Of a DNA stretch of 45,689 nucleotides, positions 18,101 to 24,673 are shown one piece after another. Under the pieces are notes generated by a model that had not been told where the DNA came from, did no database searches, and was given only the letters and a program-made list of their open reading frames with translations. The position numbers and the translations under genes were made by a program. Source of the DNA: Pseudomonas taiwanensis DSM 21245 (GTDB lineage: Bacteria; Pseudomonadota; Gammaproteobacteria; Pseudomonadales; Pseudomonadaceae); the NCBI RefSeq assembly GCF_000425785.1, contig NZ_AUEC01000041.1, forward strand, positions 1-45,689, given 5' to 3'. The first letter of the stretch is position 1. Every line of letters begins with the position of its first letter.

Positions 18101-18290
18101 CGACGGTTTCGCCAATCACCTTGGGGTTGGCGCCGGGGAAGTTGGCGCGCACCACCACGGTGGGCGGTACCACTTCCGGGTATTCGCTGATCGGCAGCTT
18201 GAACAGCGAGATCGAGCCCGCGATCAACAGCACCAGCGACAGCACGGCAGCGAAGATCGGCCGGGTAATGAAGAATTTCGAAAAGTTCAT
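15111..18290 (-). CDS. mexF: RND multidrug efflux transporter, inner-membrane pump
   Basis: A 1059-residue HAE1-type RND pump, the normal length for MexF. It opens MNFSKFFITRPIFAAVLSLV, has two sets of six membrane segments, and two large periplasmic loops (about 30-340 and 560-870). The proton-relay acids are seen in TM4 at D410-D411 (GIVVDDAIVVVENVER). It exports drugs in exchange for protons; MexF-type pumps of Pseudomonas handle chloramphenicol, quinolones and trimethoprim (known for the family). It begins 12 bp after mexE and ends in a 4-bp overlap with oprN, so the three genes form one operon. Confidence 0.95.
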   Translation of the reverse strand: MNFSKFFITRPIFAAVLSLVLLIAGSISLFKLPISEYPEVVPPTVVVRANFPGANPKVIGETVAAPLEQAITGVENMLYMSSQSTADGKLTLTITFALGTDLDNAQVQVQNRVTRTQPKLPEEVTRIGITVDKASPDLTMVVHLTSPDNRYDMLYLSNYAILNIKDELARLGGVGDVQLFGMGDYSLRVWLDPNKTASRNLTASDVVAAIREQNRQVAAGQLGAPPAPGSTSFQLSINTQGRLVNEEEFENIIIRAGADGEITRLKDIARVELGSSQYALRSLLNNQPAVAIPIFQRPGSNAIEISDEVRAKMAELKKDFPEGMDYSIVYDPTIFVRGSIEAVVHTLFEALVLVVLVVILFLQTWRASIIPLLAVPVSLIGTFAVMHLFGFSLNALSLFGLVLAIGIVVDDAIVVVENVERNIGLGLKPLEATQKAMGEVTGPIIATALVLCAVFVPAAFISGLTGQFYKQFALTIAISTVISAFNSLTLSPALAAVLLKEHHAPKDRFSRFLDKLLGSWLFAPFNRFFDRASNRYVGGVRRVIRSSGIALFVYAGLMGLTYLGFSSTPTGFVPAQDKQYLVAFAQLPDAASLDRTEAVIKRMSEIALKQPGVADSVAFPGLSINGFTNSPNSGIVFTPLKPFDERKDPSQSAAAIAAALNAQFADIQDAYIAIFPPPPVQGLGTIGGFRLQIEDRGNLGYEALYKETQNIIAKSHNVPELAGLFTSYQVNVPQVDAAIDREKAKTHGVAITDIFDTLQVYLGSLYTNDFNRFGRTYQVNVQAEQQFRLDAEQIGQLKVRNNLGEMIPLATFLKVSDTSGPDRVMHYNGFITAEINGAAAPGYSSGQAEAAIEKLLKEELPNGMTFEWTDLTYQQILSGNTALLVFPLCVLLAFLVLAAQYESWSLPLAVILIVPMTLLSAITGVIVSGGDNNIFTQIGLIVLVGLACKNAILIVEFAKDEQAKGLDPLAAVLEACRLRLRPILMTSIAFIMGVVPLVFSSGAGSEMRHAMGVAVFSGMIGVTVFGLFLTPVFFFLIRRFVERRQARKASHVPSLESHA

Positions 18291-18302
18291 CGGTGTGATC
18301 CC

Positions 18303-19544
18303 TTAACCGCGTGGCGCTTGGGCGCTGGCGACTTTTTCGGTGGAGCCCGCTACCTTCTGCGTCCGATTGCTGGCCTCGAGGGCTTGGCGTTGCTGGGCGA
18401 GGGCGGCGAGGGTCTGCTCGCTGGCCATAGGCGTTTCTTCCGGCGTCACTGGCGACCCCGGACGCACACGCTGCAGGCCCTTGACCACGATGCGATCGTC
18501 CTTGGTCAGACCGCTGCGCACGATGCGCAGGCCTTCGAGCTTCGGCCCCAGTTCTACTGGGCGATAGCTGGCCTTGTTGTCCTTGTCCATGACCAGCACG
18601 AACTTCTTGCCAAGGTCCGTACCCACGGCTTCGTCGTTGATCAGCACCGCATCGTACTGGGCGCTGCCGACCAGCTTCAGCCGCGCATAGAGGCCTGGCG
18701 TGAACTGGCCGTCGCGGTTATCGAACACGGCGCGGCCGCGGATGGTGCCGGTACGTGGGTTGACCTGGTTGTCGACGAAGTTCATCTGGCCCAGGTGTGG
18801 GTTACCGGTTTCGTTGGTCAGGCCCAGGTAAACAGGCGTGCTCTGACCGCGCTGGCCTTCGCGGGCCAGTTGGGTGTACTTCAGGTACACGCGTTCGTCG
18901 GCGTCGAAGTAGGCATACACCTTGTCGGTGGACACCACGCTGGTCAGCGGGGTGACATCGGCGGTGACGATGTTGCCGGCGGTGAACTGAGCGCGGCTGA
19001 CCCGGCCGCTGATCGGCGCAGTGACGCGGGTGAAGCTCAAGTTCAGGCGGGCCAGGTCCAGTTGGGCCTGGATGGCATCGACACCGGCACGGGCTTCGGC
19101 GGCGGCACTGCTGCGCGATTCGGCCAATTCCGCGGAGATCGCGTTGCTGTCGCGCAGGCGCTCGCCACGGCGGGCTTCGTTGGCGCTGCGAATGGCGGTG
19201 GCCTTGGCTTGTTGCAGTTGGGCTTCGAGTCGGCGGACTTCAGCCTGGAACGGACGTGGGTCGATCTGGAACAACAGGTCGCCTTTCTTGACCTGGGCAC
19301 CTTCGGTGAAGGCTACCAAGTCGATCTGGCCTGAGACCCGAGGGCGTACTTCAACGGTTTCTGGCGCTTCGAGGCGGCCGGTGAACTCGTCCCACTCGTT
19401 GATCGGTTGCTCGATCACCTTGGCGACGCTGACTTTCGGTGCGGCGGGGGCCTGCACGGCGTCCGGGGTTCGACCGCATGCGCTCAGCACCACGACTGCC
19501 AGGGCAGCGAGGGGGAAGCGCAAGGGTTTGAGTGATTGTTCCAT
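18303..19544 (-). CDS. mexE: RND efflux periplasmic adaptor lipoprotein
   Basis: A 413-residue membrane-fusion protein. The signal peptide ends in the lipobox VVLSAC with C23, followed by GRTPDAVQAPAAPKV. The lipoyl half motifs (GRLEAPETVEVRPRVSGQID... and FTRVTAPISGRVSRAQF) flank a long alpha-hairpin (about 100-165, LEAQLQQAKATAIRSANEAR). It links MexF to the outer-membrane channel. ATG 19544 is preferred to an in-frame start at 19604 because GGAG precedes it by 8 nt and the signal peptide begins there. First gene of the mexEF-oprN operon. Unlike in P. aeruginosa, no mexT regulator gene lies directly upstream, although a MexT-like site does. Confidence 0.94.
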   Translation of the reverse strand: MEQSLKPLRFPLAALAVVVLSACGRTPDAVQAPAAPKVSVAKVIEQPINEWDEFTGRLEAPETVEVRPRVSGQIDLVAFTEGAQVKKGDLLFQIDPRPFQAEVRRLEAQLQQAKATAIRSANEARRGERLRDSNAISAELAESRSSAAAEARAGVDAIQAQLDLARLNLSFTRVTAPISGRVSRAQFTAGNIVTADVTPLTSVVSTDKVYAYFDADERVYLKYTQLAREGQRGQSTPVYLGLTNETGNPHLGQMNFVDNQVNPRTGTIRGRAVFDNRDGQFTPGLYARLKLVGSAQYDAVLINDEAVGTDLGKKFVLVMDKDNKASYRPVELGPKLEGLRIVRSGLTKDDRIVVKGLQRVRPGSPVTPEETPMASEQTLAALAQQRQALEASNRTQKVAGSTEKVASAQAPRG

Positions 19545-19619
19545 GGAGAACTCCGCCAATGTATTAGTAGTGGACGGAGTGTGAGTGTCTTGCGCGTAGC
19601 GCACGAATCGAATGGAACG

Positions 19620-19643
19620 AAGGTTATTATCACGCGCAATGAT
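19620..19643 (-). promoter_or_regulatory. MexT-like (nod-box) site upstream of mexE, with TTATCA-N7-TGATAA palindrome
   Basis: Reading the minus strand, ATCA-TTGCG-CGTGAT-AATA-ACCTT lines up with the MexT consensus as I recall it, ATCA-N5-GTCGAT-N4-ACYAT: 4/4, 3/6 and 4/5 fixed positions with exact spacing. The same place is a perfect palindrome, TTATCA-N7-TGATAA (19627-19645). It lies about 75 bp before the mexE ATG, suitable for a LysR activator. The match is seen; the assignment to MexT is inferred. Confidence 0.5.
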
Positions 19644-19723
19644 AAGGCGTGGTCAGACATCGATGTGGGGCATGGATCAGCGCTGCAGGCGTCCCTCCGA
19701 GCGAAGCGGCCCCGTTTCTCCAG

Positions 19724-19861
19724 GCTCTGTACGAAAAGCCTTGAAACTCGGTGGTGCTGCGTTGAAAACAGCCTCGGAATGCTCTTTACAACCCGTAAAC
19801 TCCGCTTCCTCGGCTGTTTTCGCCTTGCCAGACCTTCGTCTCAAAACTTTTCTTACAGACC
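19724..19861. mobile_element. MITE-like non-autonomous element, ~138 bp, imperfect palindrome
   Basis: The ends are inverted repeats: left GCTCTGTACGAAAAGCCTTGA (19724 on) and right, on the other strand from 19861, GGTCTGTAAGAAAAGTTTTGA. They differ at 4 of 21 positions. Inside, GAAAACAGCC (19764-19773) pairs with GGCTGTTTTC (19812-19821), and TTTAC pairs with GTAAA near the centre, so the whole element can fold into one long hairpin. It has no coding capacity. Flanks CCAG (19720-19723) and CTAG (19862-19865) could be a slightly diverged 4-bp target duplication, compatible with a YTAR-type target as used by IS5-group elements (inference). It ends exactly at the TAG stop of the rhodanese gene. 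Confidence 0.65.
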
Positions 19862-21448
19862 CTAGCTCAGCACCTGGAATCCATGAGTGCCATCGCGCTC
19901 CAACTGCGCAATCAGACCAAACTCCCAATCCAGATAACCTTGCATGGCCTCGCGCGGGTTATCGGTGCCTTCATAAGGCCGGCGGTAGCGGTCGGTGCGC
20001 GCCACCGCCAAATGGGTCTCACCGCTCTCCAGCGGCTTGCCAGCGGCAATCCAGCTGGCGGTGCCCCCGCTGAGCAGATACACGGGCGTGTGGGTCAGTG
20101 CTTGCAGGTCGACGGCTGCGAAACGGGCGAGCAGGCCAGTGCCGCAAGTCAACACATAACGTTCGGCTACAGGCAACCGCTCCAGGGCCTGGGGCAGTTG
20201 CGCCCGGATAGCCCAATGGGCACCCGGAACATGATGCTTGACGTAGTTGGCACTGGCCGTGAAATCCAGCACTACGGTACTGGCGGATTCGAGCCAGCCT
20301 TGCAACTGCTCGACACTGATTTCGGTCACTTGCGGCAGTGGCGGCAGCGGGGCTTTCCAGTCACCTGTCTCGCTGAAGTGGTCCTGGGTAAGCCCATCCA
20401 ACACAGCCACCTGCCAGCCCATCTGCGCCAGCCACGAAGCACTCATGTTCGCCCGCACGCCATCGTCATCGACCAACACGATACGCGCACCGCGCACGCT
20501 GGCCACATGGTCGGTCTCCTGCACCAACTGCCCGCCAGGCACCGAACGGCTTCCAGGCACATGGCCCTTGGCATATTCCTCAGGTGTGCGCACATCGAAA
20601 AGGTACGTGGTGCGGTGGCTGTCGGCCTGCCAGACCCTGAGCCCCTTGACCTCCAGGCGCAGGACACCGGCCTTATCGGCAACCTTGCGCGCACGCTTGG
20701 CTGCCACGGCACGGTTGGACTCGGTCACTTCGGTAAAGCGGCGCTGTTGGCCATGGGCCAGTTGTTGCCCCGCCAAGGTCCAGCCGATGGTGCCATTGCG
20801 CAGCGCTGCCACCGGGTTGGGGATCCCGGCATTGACCAGTGACTGAGTGCCGATGATGCTGCGGGTGCGCCCGGCGCAGTTGACGATCACCTGGGTGTCG
20901 GCGCTGGGCACCAGCTCGGCAACCCGCAGCACCAATTCGGCACCCGGCACGCTGATACTGCCCGGTATGCTCATCGTCTGGTATTCATCGAAACGCCGGG
21001 CGTCGAGTACCACCACATCGGCCTTGGCATCCAGCAACGCCTGCACCTGCTCGGCCGCCAGCGACGGGGTATGGCGCACGCTCTCGACCCACTCGCCAAA
21101 GGCTTTGCTCGGTACGTTTACGTCTCTGAACAGCTCGCCGCCGGCAGCGCGCCAGCCGGCCAGGCCATCCTGCAGCAATGCCACATCGCTGTAGCCCAGC
21201 GCCAGCAGGCGCTCCGCCGCTCGGTCCGCGAGTCCTTCACCATCGTCATATAGGGTGATGGCGGTACTGCGACGCGGTACGCGGGCGAACATTTCCAGTT
21301 CCAGTTTCGACAACGGAACGTTGGCGGCGAACAATGGGTGCGCCTGGGCAAACGGGTCTTCTTCTCGGACGTCGATCAGTGCCAGCTCCTGATGGGCCAG
21401 CAGGGCTCGACGAATGTCCTGGTAGGTCCGGGTGGTCACAGTACTCAT
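19862..21448 (-). CDS. Four-domain rhodanese (thiosulfate sulfurtransferase family)
   Basis: A 528-residue protein of four tandem rhodanese-like domains (about 8-108, 128-230, 265-360, 378-475). Only the second and fourth keep the active-site cysteine: C191 in VNCAGRTRS and C435 in LTCGTGLLAR. In the first and third the position is taken by Asp (YDDGEGLAD near 67-75; VDDDGVRAN near 326-334). Rhodaneses pass sulfane sulfur between donors and thiols or cyanide. Its ATG overlaps the stop of the 3-mercaptopropionate dioxygenase gene by 4 bp, so it likely handles sulfur released in the same pathway. From memory, P. aeruginosa has the same pair (PA2602-PA2603). The stop codon TAG abuts the MITE. 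Confidence 0.88.
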   Translation of the reverse strand: MSTVTTRTYQDIRRALLAHQELALIDVREEDPFAQAHPLFAANVPLSKLELEMFARVPRRSTAITLYDDGEGLADRAAERLLALGYSDVALLQDGLAGWRAAGGELFRDVNVPSKAFGEWVESVRHTPSLAAEQVQALLDAKADVVVLDARRFDEYQTMSIPGSISVPGAELVLRVAELVPSADTQVIVNCAGRTRSIIGTQSLVNAGIPNPVAALRNGTIGWTLAGQQLAHGQQRRFTEVTESNRAVAAKRARKVADKAGVLRLEVKGLRVWQADSHRTTYLFDVRTPEEYAKGHVPGSRSVPGGQLVQETDHVASVRGARIVLVDDDGVRANMSASWLAQMGWQVAVLDGLTQDHFSETGDWKAPLPPLPQVTEISVEQLQGWLESASTVVLDFTASANYVKHHVPGAHWAIRAQLPQALERLPVAERYVLTCGTGLLARFAAVDLQALTHTPVYLLSGGTASWIAAGKPLESGETHLAVARTDRYRRPYEGTDNPREAMQGYLDWEFGLIAQLERDGTHGFQVLS

Positions 21449-22053
21449 AGGTCAGGGGTCTCTTTGGACAGGTCCCAGATGTTGGGCAAGCGGGTATTGG
21501 TGTATCCGGAAATGAAGGCTTTTTCGCTGCCGTCGGCCAGGTATACGGCGCGCCGAACGGCACCGATGTTGGCGCCATAGACATGGATGCTGATCGACAC
21601 CCTGTCGTCGAAGGCATTGCTTACTTGATGGATGTCGCCGATGCGGGGCGAGACAGCTTCGACATGCCCCGGATCGATGCGTACAGGTTCGCCAGCGGGC
21701 ACCAGTGCGCCCTGTTCGGTGCGGGCAAAGCCTTGCGAGTATTCGGCTCCGCGCAGCATGCCGATCAGGCCCCAGACGCGATGGTCATGGATCGGGGTGC
21801 GCTGCCCCGGTGCCCAGACGAAACTGACGATGGAAAAGCGTTGGCGCGAGTCGCAATGCAACAGGTACTGCTGGTAACGGGTCGGATCGGGCTGAGCCAG
21901 GTCCGCGGGCAGCCAGTCATCGTGAGCGACCAGGCTGCCAAGCAGACCCTGGCCGTGGTCGAGGAGGGCGGCCTCGTCGGTCTCCCGGTCCAAAAGATCG
22001 GAAAGTTCGCTTATGAACAAGCGCAAACGGTCAAGACGCAGCGGTTGGCTCAT
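21445..22053 (-). CDS. 3-mercaptopropionate dioxygenase (cysteine dioxygenase family)
   Basis: A 202-residue cupin that adds O2 to a thiol to give a sulfinate. Iron ligands H89 and H91 (TPIHDHRVWG) and H142 (DIHQVSNAF) are in place, together with the Ser-His-Tyr triad S155, H157, Y159 (SISIHVYG). These positions match the P. aeruginosa enzyme known to prefer 3-mercaptopropionate over cysteine, and the sequence is highly similar to it as I recall. The product would be 3-sulfinopropionate. Start ATG 22053 has GAG 9 nt upstream. First gene of a two-gene operon with the rhodanese; divergent from the sulfur-compound binding protein. Confidence 0.88.
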   Translation of the reverse strand: MSQPLRLDRLRLFISELSDLLDRETDEAALLDHGQGLLGSLVAHDDWLPADLAQPDPTRYQQYLLHCDSRQRFSIVSFVWAPGQRTPIHDHRVWGLIGMLRGAEYSQGFARTEQGALVPAGEPVRIDPGHVEAVSPRIGDIHQVSNAFDDRVSISIHVYGANIGAVRRAVYLADGSEKAFISGYTNTRLPNIWDLSKETPDL

Positions 22054-22328
22054 GGTAAGGGCTCGATGGAGAGGTCTGAATCACCCTAGCAAAGTCAGAG
22101 AATATTCTCAAAATGCAAAATAATCATAAGCTAATATGCATAATTGGTATTTAGTGGCGCGCATTTCAGAAACATTAGGTTATGCCTAAAACGCATTTCA
22201 CAGGGGTGTTTCGAGTCGTTAGCTTATAAACAGGCCTCTGTTTAGATTCAAAACACATAAATAATCTGCGAGACCGCACGGGCGGATCGACTTGCCATGC
22301 CGTGCCCCAAGGGCACCTGGAGACGAAC
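22054..22328. promoter_or_regulatory. AT-rich divergent control region of the sulfur block
   Basis: This 275-bp gap is clearly more AT-rich than its surroundings. It holds a perfect palindrome GAGAATATTCTC (22098-22109), TATGCATA just downstream, TTAGG-N5-CCTAA (22175-22189), TAAACAG-GCCT-CTGTTTA (22227-22244) and a direct repeat CGCATTTCA (22160-22168 and 22192-22200, 32 bp apart, about three helical turns). Such AT-rich leaders are typical for CysB-type LysR control of sulfur-starvation genes; which repeat binds which protein is unknown. Confidence 0.5.
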
Positions 22329-23291
22329 GTGCGATACCTCAAAAAATTGGCTGCAGGCGTGCTGGCCTCAGCCCTGAGCCTGGCCGTCAGTGCGCAAACC
22401 CTGGTAGTGGGTGACCAGAGCTTCAATGCCCGCTCCGTGATGGAAGCGGCGGGTGTGCTCGATGACTTGCCCTACACACTGGAATGGAAGCAGTTCACTG
22501 CCGGCTCCCCAGTGGCCGAAGCGCTGAACGTCGGTAGCTTGGACCTCGGCCTGCTGGGCGATGCACCGCCGCTGTTCCTCGGGGCCCTGGGGGCGCCGAT
22601 CAAAGTCATCGCGGTGAGCCGGCAGAATCTGGACGGTGTGGCGATCCTCGCGCGCAAGGATTCGAACATACACAGCCTGGCTGATCTGCGCGGCAAGCGC
22701 GCAGCGATCTGGAAAGGCTCGTGGAGCCAACAACTGTTGTTCAGCGCCCTGGACAAAGCCAATGTGCCCCGCGACTCGCTCGAGCTGCGTTATCTCAGTG
22801 CACTGGATGCTTCTCACGCCCTGGATGGCGGTTCGGTCGACGTGATCGCCACCTGGGAACCCTACGTCACCCAGCAGGAGCGCCAAGGCGCACGGGTACT
22901 GGCCACTGCGCAAGGGCTGATTCCAGCGCAGAGCTTCGTGGTGGCGAACGCCAAGGCCGTCGAGGGCAAGCGCGCGCAAATCGCGGACTTCCTGCAGCGC
23001 CTGAAAACAGCCCGCGAATGGGCCTTGGGCGACCCGGCCAATACCGAAGCCTATGCCGACGACTGGGCCAAGCGTACCCGGGCCGACCGCGACATCGCCC
23101 GCATCTGGTTCGCTCGCGCCCGTACCGACCTGGCACCGTTGAACCCACAGGTGGTGGTCGATGCGCAAAAAACCGTGGACTTCTTCGCAGGGCTCGGTTT
23201 GATCAAGGCGTACCCCGCCGCTACCCTGTTCGACACTTCGTTCTCTGCCGCTCTGCAACAGCCAGCCACGGCGCAGGCCAAAAACCAGTAG
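22329..23291 (+). CDS. ABC-transporter substrate-binding protein, SsuA/aliphatic sulfonate type
   Basis: A 320-residue periplasmic protein starting at GTG 22329 (VRYLKKLAAGVLASALSLAVSAQ), with GGAG 8 nt upstream; a signal peptide with AxA-type cleavage after VSAQ or nearby is evident. The mature part has the NMT1/SsuA pattern: ALNVGSLDLGLLGDAPPLFLGALGAP, DLRGKRAAIWKGSWSQQLL and SVDVIATWEPYV. Such proteins bring sulfonates, taurine or sulfur esters to an ABC importer. No permease or ATPase gene is next to it, so it must share an importer encoded elsewhere. It lies 20 bp upstream of the flavin monooxygenase gene. Confidence 0.82.
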   Translation: MRYLKKLAAGVLASALSLAVSAQTLVVGDQSFNARSVMEAAGVLDDLPYTLEWKQFTAGSPVAEALNVGSLDLGLLGDAPPLFLGALGAPIKVIAVSRQNLDGVAILARKDSNIHSLADLRGKRAAIWKGSWSQQLLFSALDKANVPRDSLELRYLSALDASHALDGGSVDVIATWEPYVTQQERQGARVLATAQGLIPAQSFVVANAKAVEGKRAQIADFLQRLKTAREWALGDPANTEAYADDWAKRTRADRDIARIWFARARTDLAPLNPQVVVDAQKTVDFFAGLGLIKAYPAATLFDTSFSAALQQPATAQAKNQ

Positions 23292-23311
23292 GTCCAAGGA
23301 GGCTAGCCCGT

Positions 23312-24631
23312 ATGAGCAAGAGACAGATCAAATTGGGCGCGCTGACCATGGGTTGCGGCGGCCCTGGGCGGCACAACCTGTGGCTGGACCCGGAGTTGCC
23401 GGCTGATGCCAGCGTCAATATCGACTGGTATATCGATATCGCCCGCCAGGCCGAAGCTGCGCTGTTCGACCTGGTGTTCATCGTCGACAGCCAGTTCATC
23501 ACACCTGGCTCGCCGTCGCATTATCTCAATCGCCTGGAACCGCTGACCCTGTTGTCGGCGCTTGCGGTGAGTACCCGCCATATCGGCCTGGTCGGGACCC
23601 TGACCACATCCTACAACGCGCCTTTCAACGTAGCCCGTCGCCTGGCGTCCCTGGACCTTATCAGCAAAGGCCGCGCTGGCTGGAACGTGGTCACCAGTGG
23701 CGACGCTGGCACCGCCGGCAATTATGGTCGAGACGAACACTACGATTACGATACTCGCTATGCCAGGGCCCAGGAGCACGTCCAGGTGGTGCAAGGGCTC
23801 TGGCATTCCTACGAGGACAATGCGTTCCCCCGCGACCGGGCCACGGGGCAATTTCTCGATCCGTCCAGGCTGCATGCGCTCAACCACAAGGGTGAGCATT
23901 TCTCGGTGGTGGGGCCACTGAACATCCAGCGCTCGCCCCAGGGGCAGCCGGTGGTCTTCCAGGCGGGTGATTCGCAACAAGGGCGTGACTTGGGCGCAGC
24001 CACTGCCGATGTGGTGTTCACCCATGCGTCTAGCATCGAGCAGGGGCAGGCGTTCTACCAGGACATCAAGGGCAGGGCGGCGCGACTGGGGCGCGACCCG
24101 GACCAGTTGCTGGTCTTGCCGGGCGCCGAAATCTACGTCGGTGACAGCGATGCCGAGGCCCGTGAGATCGAGCGGCACTATCACCAGCAGGACCACAGCT
24201 TCGAGCTGGCGCTCAAGGAATTCGGGCGCAATTTTGGCTGGCACGATTTCAGCCAATACGACCTGGATGCGCCGTTTCCCCAAGAAAGCCTTGAGTACGC
24301 GCGAAGTAGCTTTTTCACCAATGCCAAGCGCATTGCCGATCAAGCGCGGGACAAGGGCTTCAGTCTGCGCCAAGCCGTGGAGTACGGGCGCCAGCTGAGG
24401 CCGGGAGCGTTCGTCGGGTCGGCCGAAACCGTGGCGGCTAAGATGACTGAGTGGTTCGAGGCAAGGGCGCTGGACGGGTTCAATATCTACATTGGGCATC
24501 CGAGCCAGTTCAAGCGCTTCACCCGGGAGGTCGTACCGTTGCTGCAGGCGCGCGGGGTGTATCGCACCCAGTATGAAGGCACGACGTTGCGTGAGAGCCT
24601 CGGCCTGCGGATTCCGCGTTTCGTCCGGTAG
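23312..24631 (+). CDS. LLM-class flavin-dependent monooxygenase (NtaA/SnaA/DszA family)
   Basis: A 439-residue protein with the bacterial luciferase-like fold. Family motifs: HNLWLDPELPADASVNIDWYIDIARQAE at the N-terminus, LVGTLTTSYNAPFNVARRLASLD, GRAGWNVVTSGD and NYGRDEHYDYDTRYARAQEHVQV, which are typical of NtaA/DszA-type enzymes using reduced flavin from a separate reductase. Substrates of the family include sulfonates, sulfones and aminopolycarboxylates; the neighbours here point to a sulfur compound. The start ATG 23312 has AAGGAGG 9 nt upstream. No flavin reductase gene is adjacent. Confidence 0.87.
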   Translation: MSKRQIKLGALTMGCGGPGRHNLWLDPELPADASVNIDWYIDIARQAEAALFDLVFIVDSQFITPGSPSHYLNRLEPLTLLSALAVSTRHIGLVGTLTTSYNAPFNVARRLASLDLISKGRAGWNVVTSGDAGTAGNYGRDEHYDYDTRYARAQEHVQVVQGLWHSYEDNAFPRDRATGQFLDPSRLHALNHKGEHFSVVGPLNIQRSPQGQPVVFQAGDSQQGRDLGAATADVVFTHASSIEQGQAFYQDIKGRAARLGRDPDQLLVLPGAEIYVGDSDAEAREIERHYHQQDHSFELALKEFGRNFGWHDFSQYDLDAPFPQESLEYARSSFFTNAKRIADQARDKGFSLRQAVEYGRQLRPGAFVGSAETVAAKMTEWFEARALDGFNIYIGHPSQFKRFTREVVPLLQARGVYRTQYEGTTLRESLGLRIPRFVR

Positions 24632-24648
24632 CGAAAGCCGCTGGGAAA

Positions 24649-24665
24649 GGGGCGCAATGCGCCCC
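24649..24665. terminator. Perfect GC hairpin between convergent monooxygenase and rlhA
   Basis: GGGGCGC-AAT-GCGCCCC is a 7-bp stem with a 3-nt loop in the 42-bp gap between two convergent genes. The sequence is near-symmetric, so it could end transcription in both directions. No clear T-run follows, which lowers confidence. Confidence 0.45.
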
Positions 24666-24673
24666 TCTGGCTA

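Noticed and set aside
15117..19334. A 1405-codon open frame on the plus strand, antisense to mexF and part of mexE
   Set aside because: It mirrors the codon pattern of the well-conserved mexEF genes (GC-rich third positions keep the opposite strand open), is rich in His/Gln/Gly/Arg and has no SD or domain.
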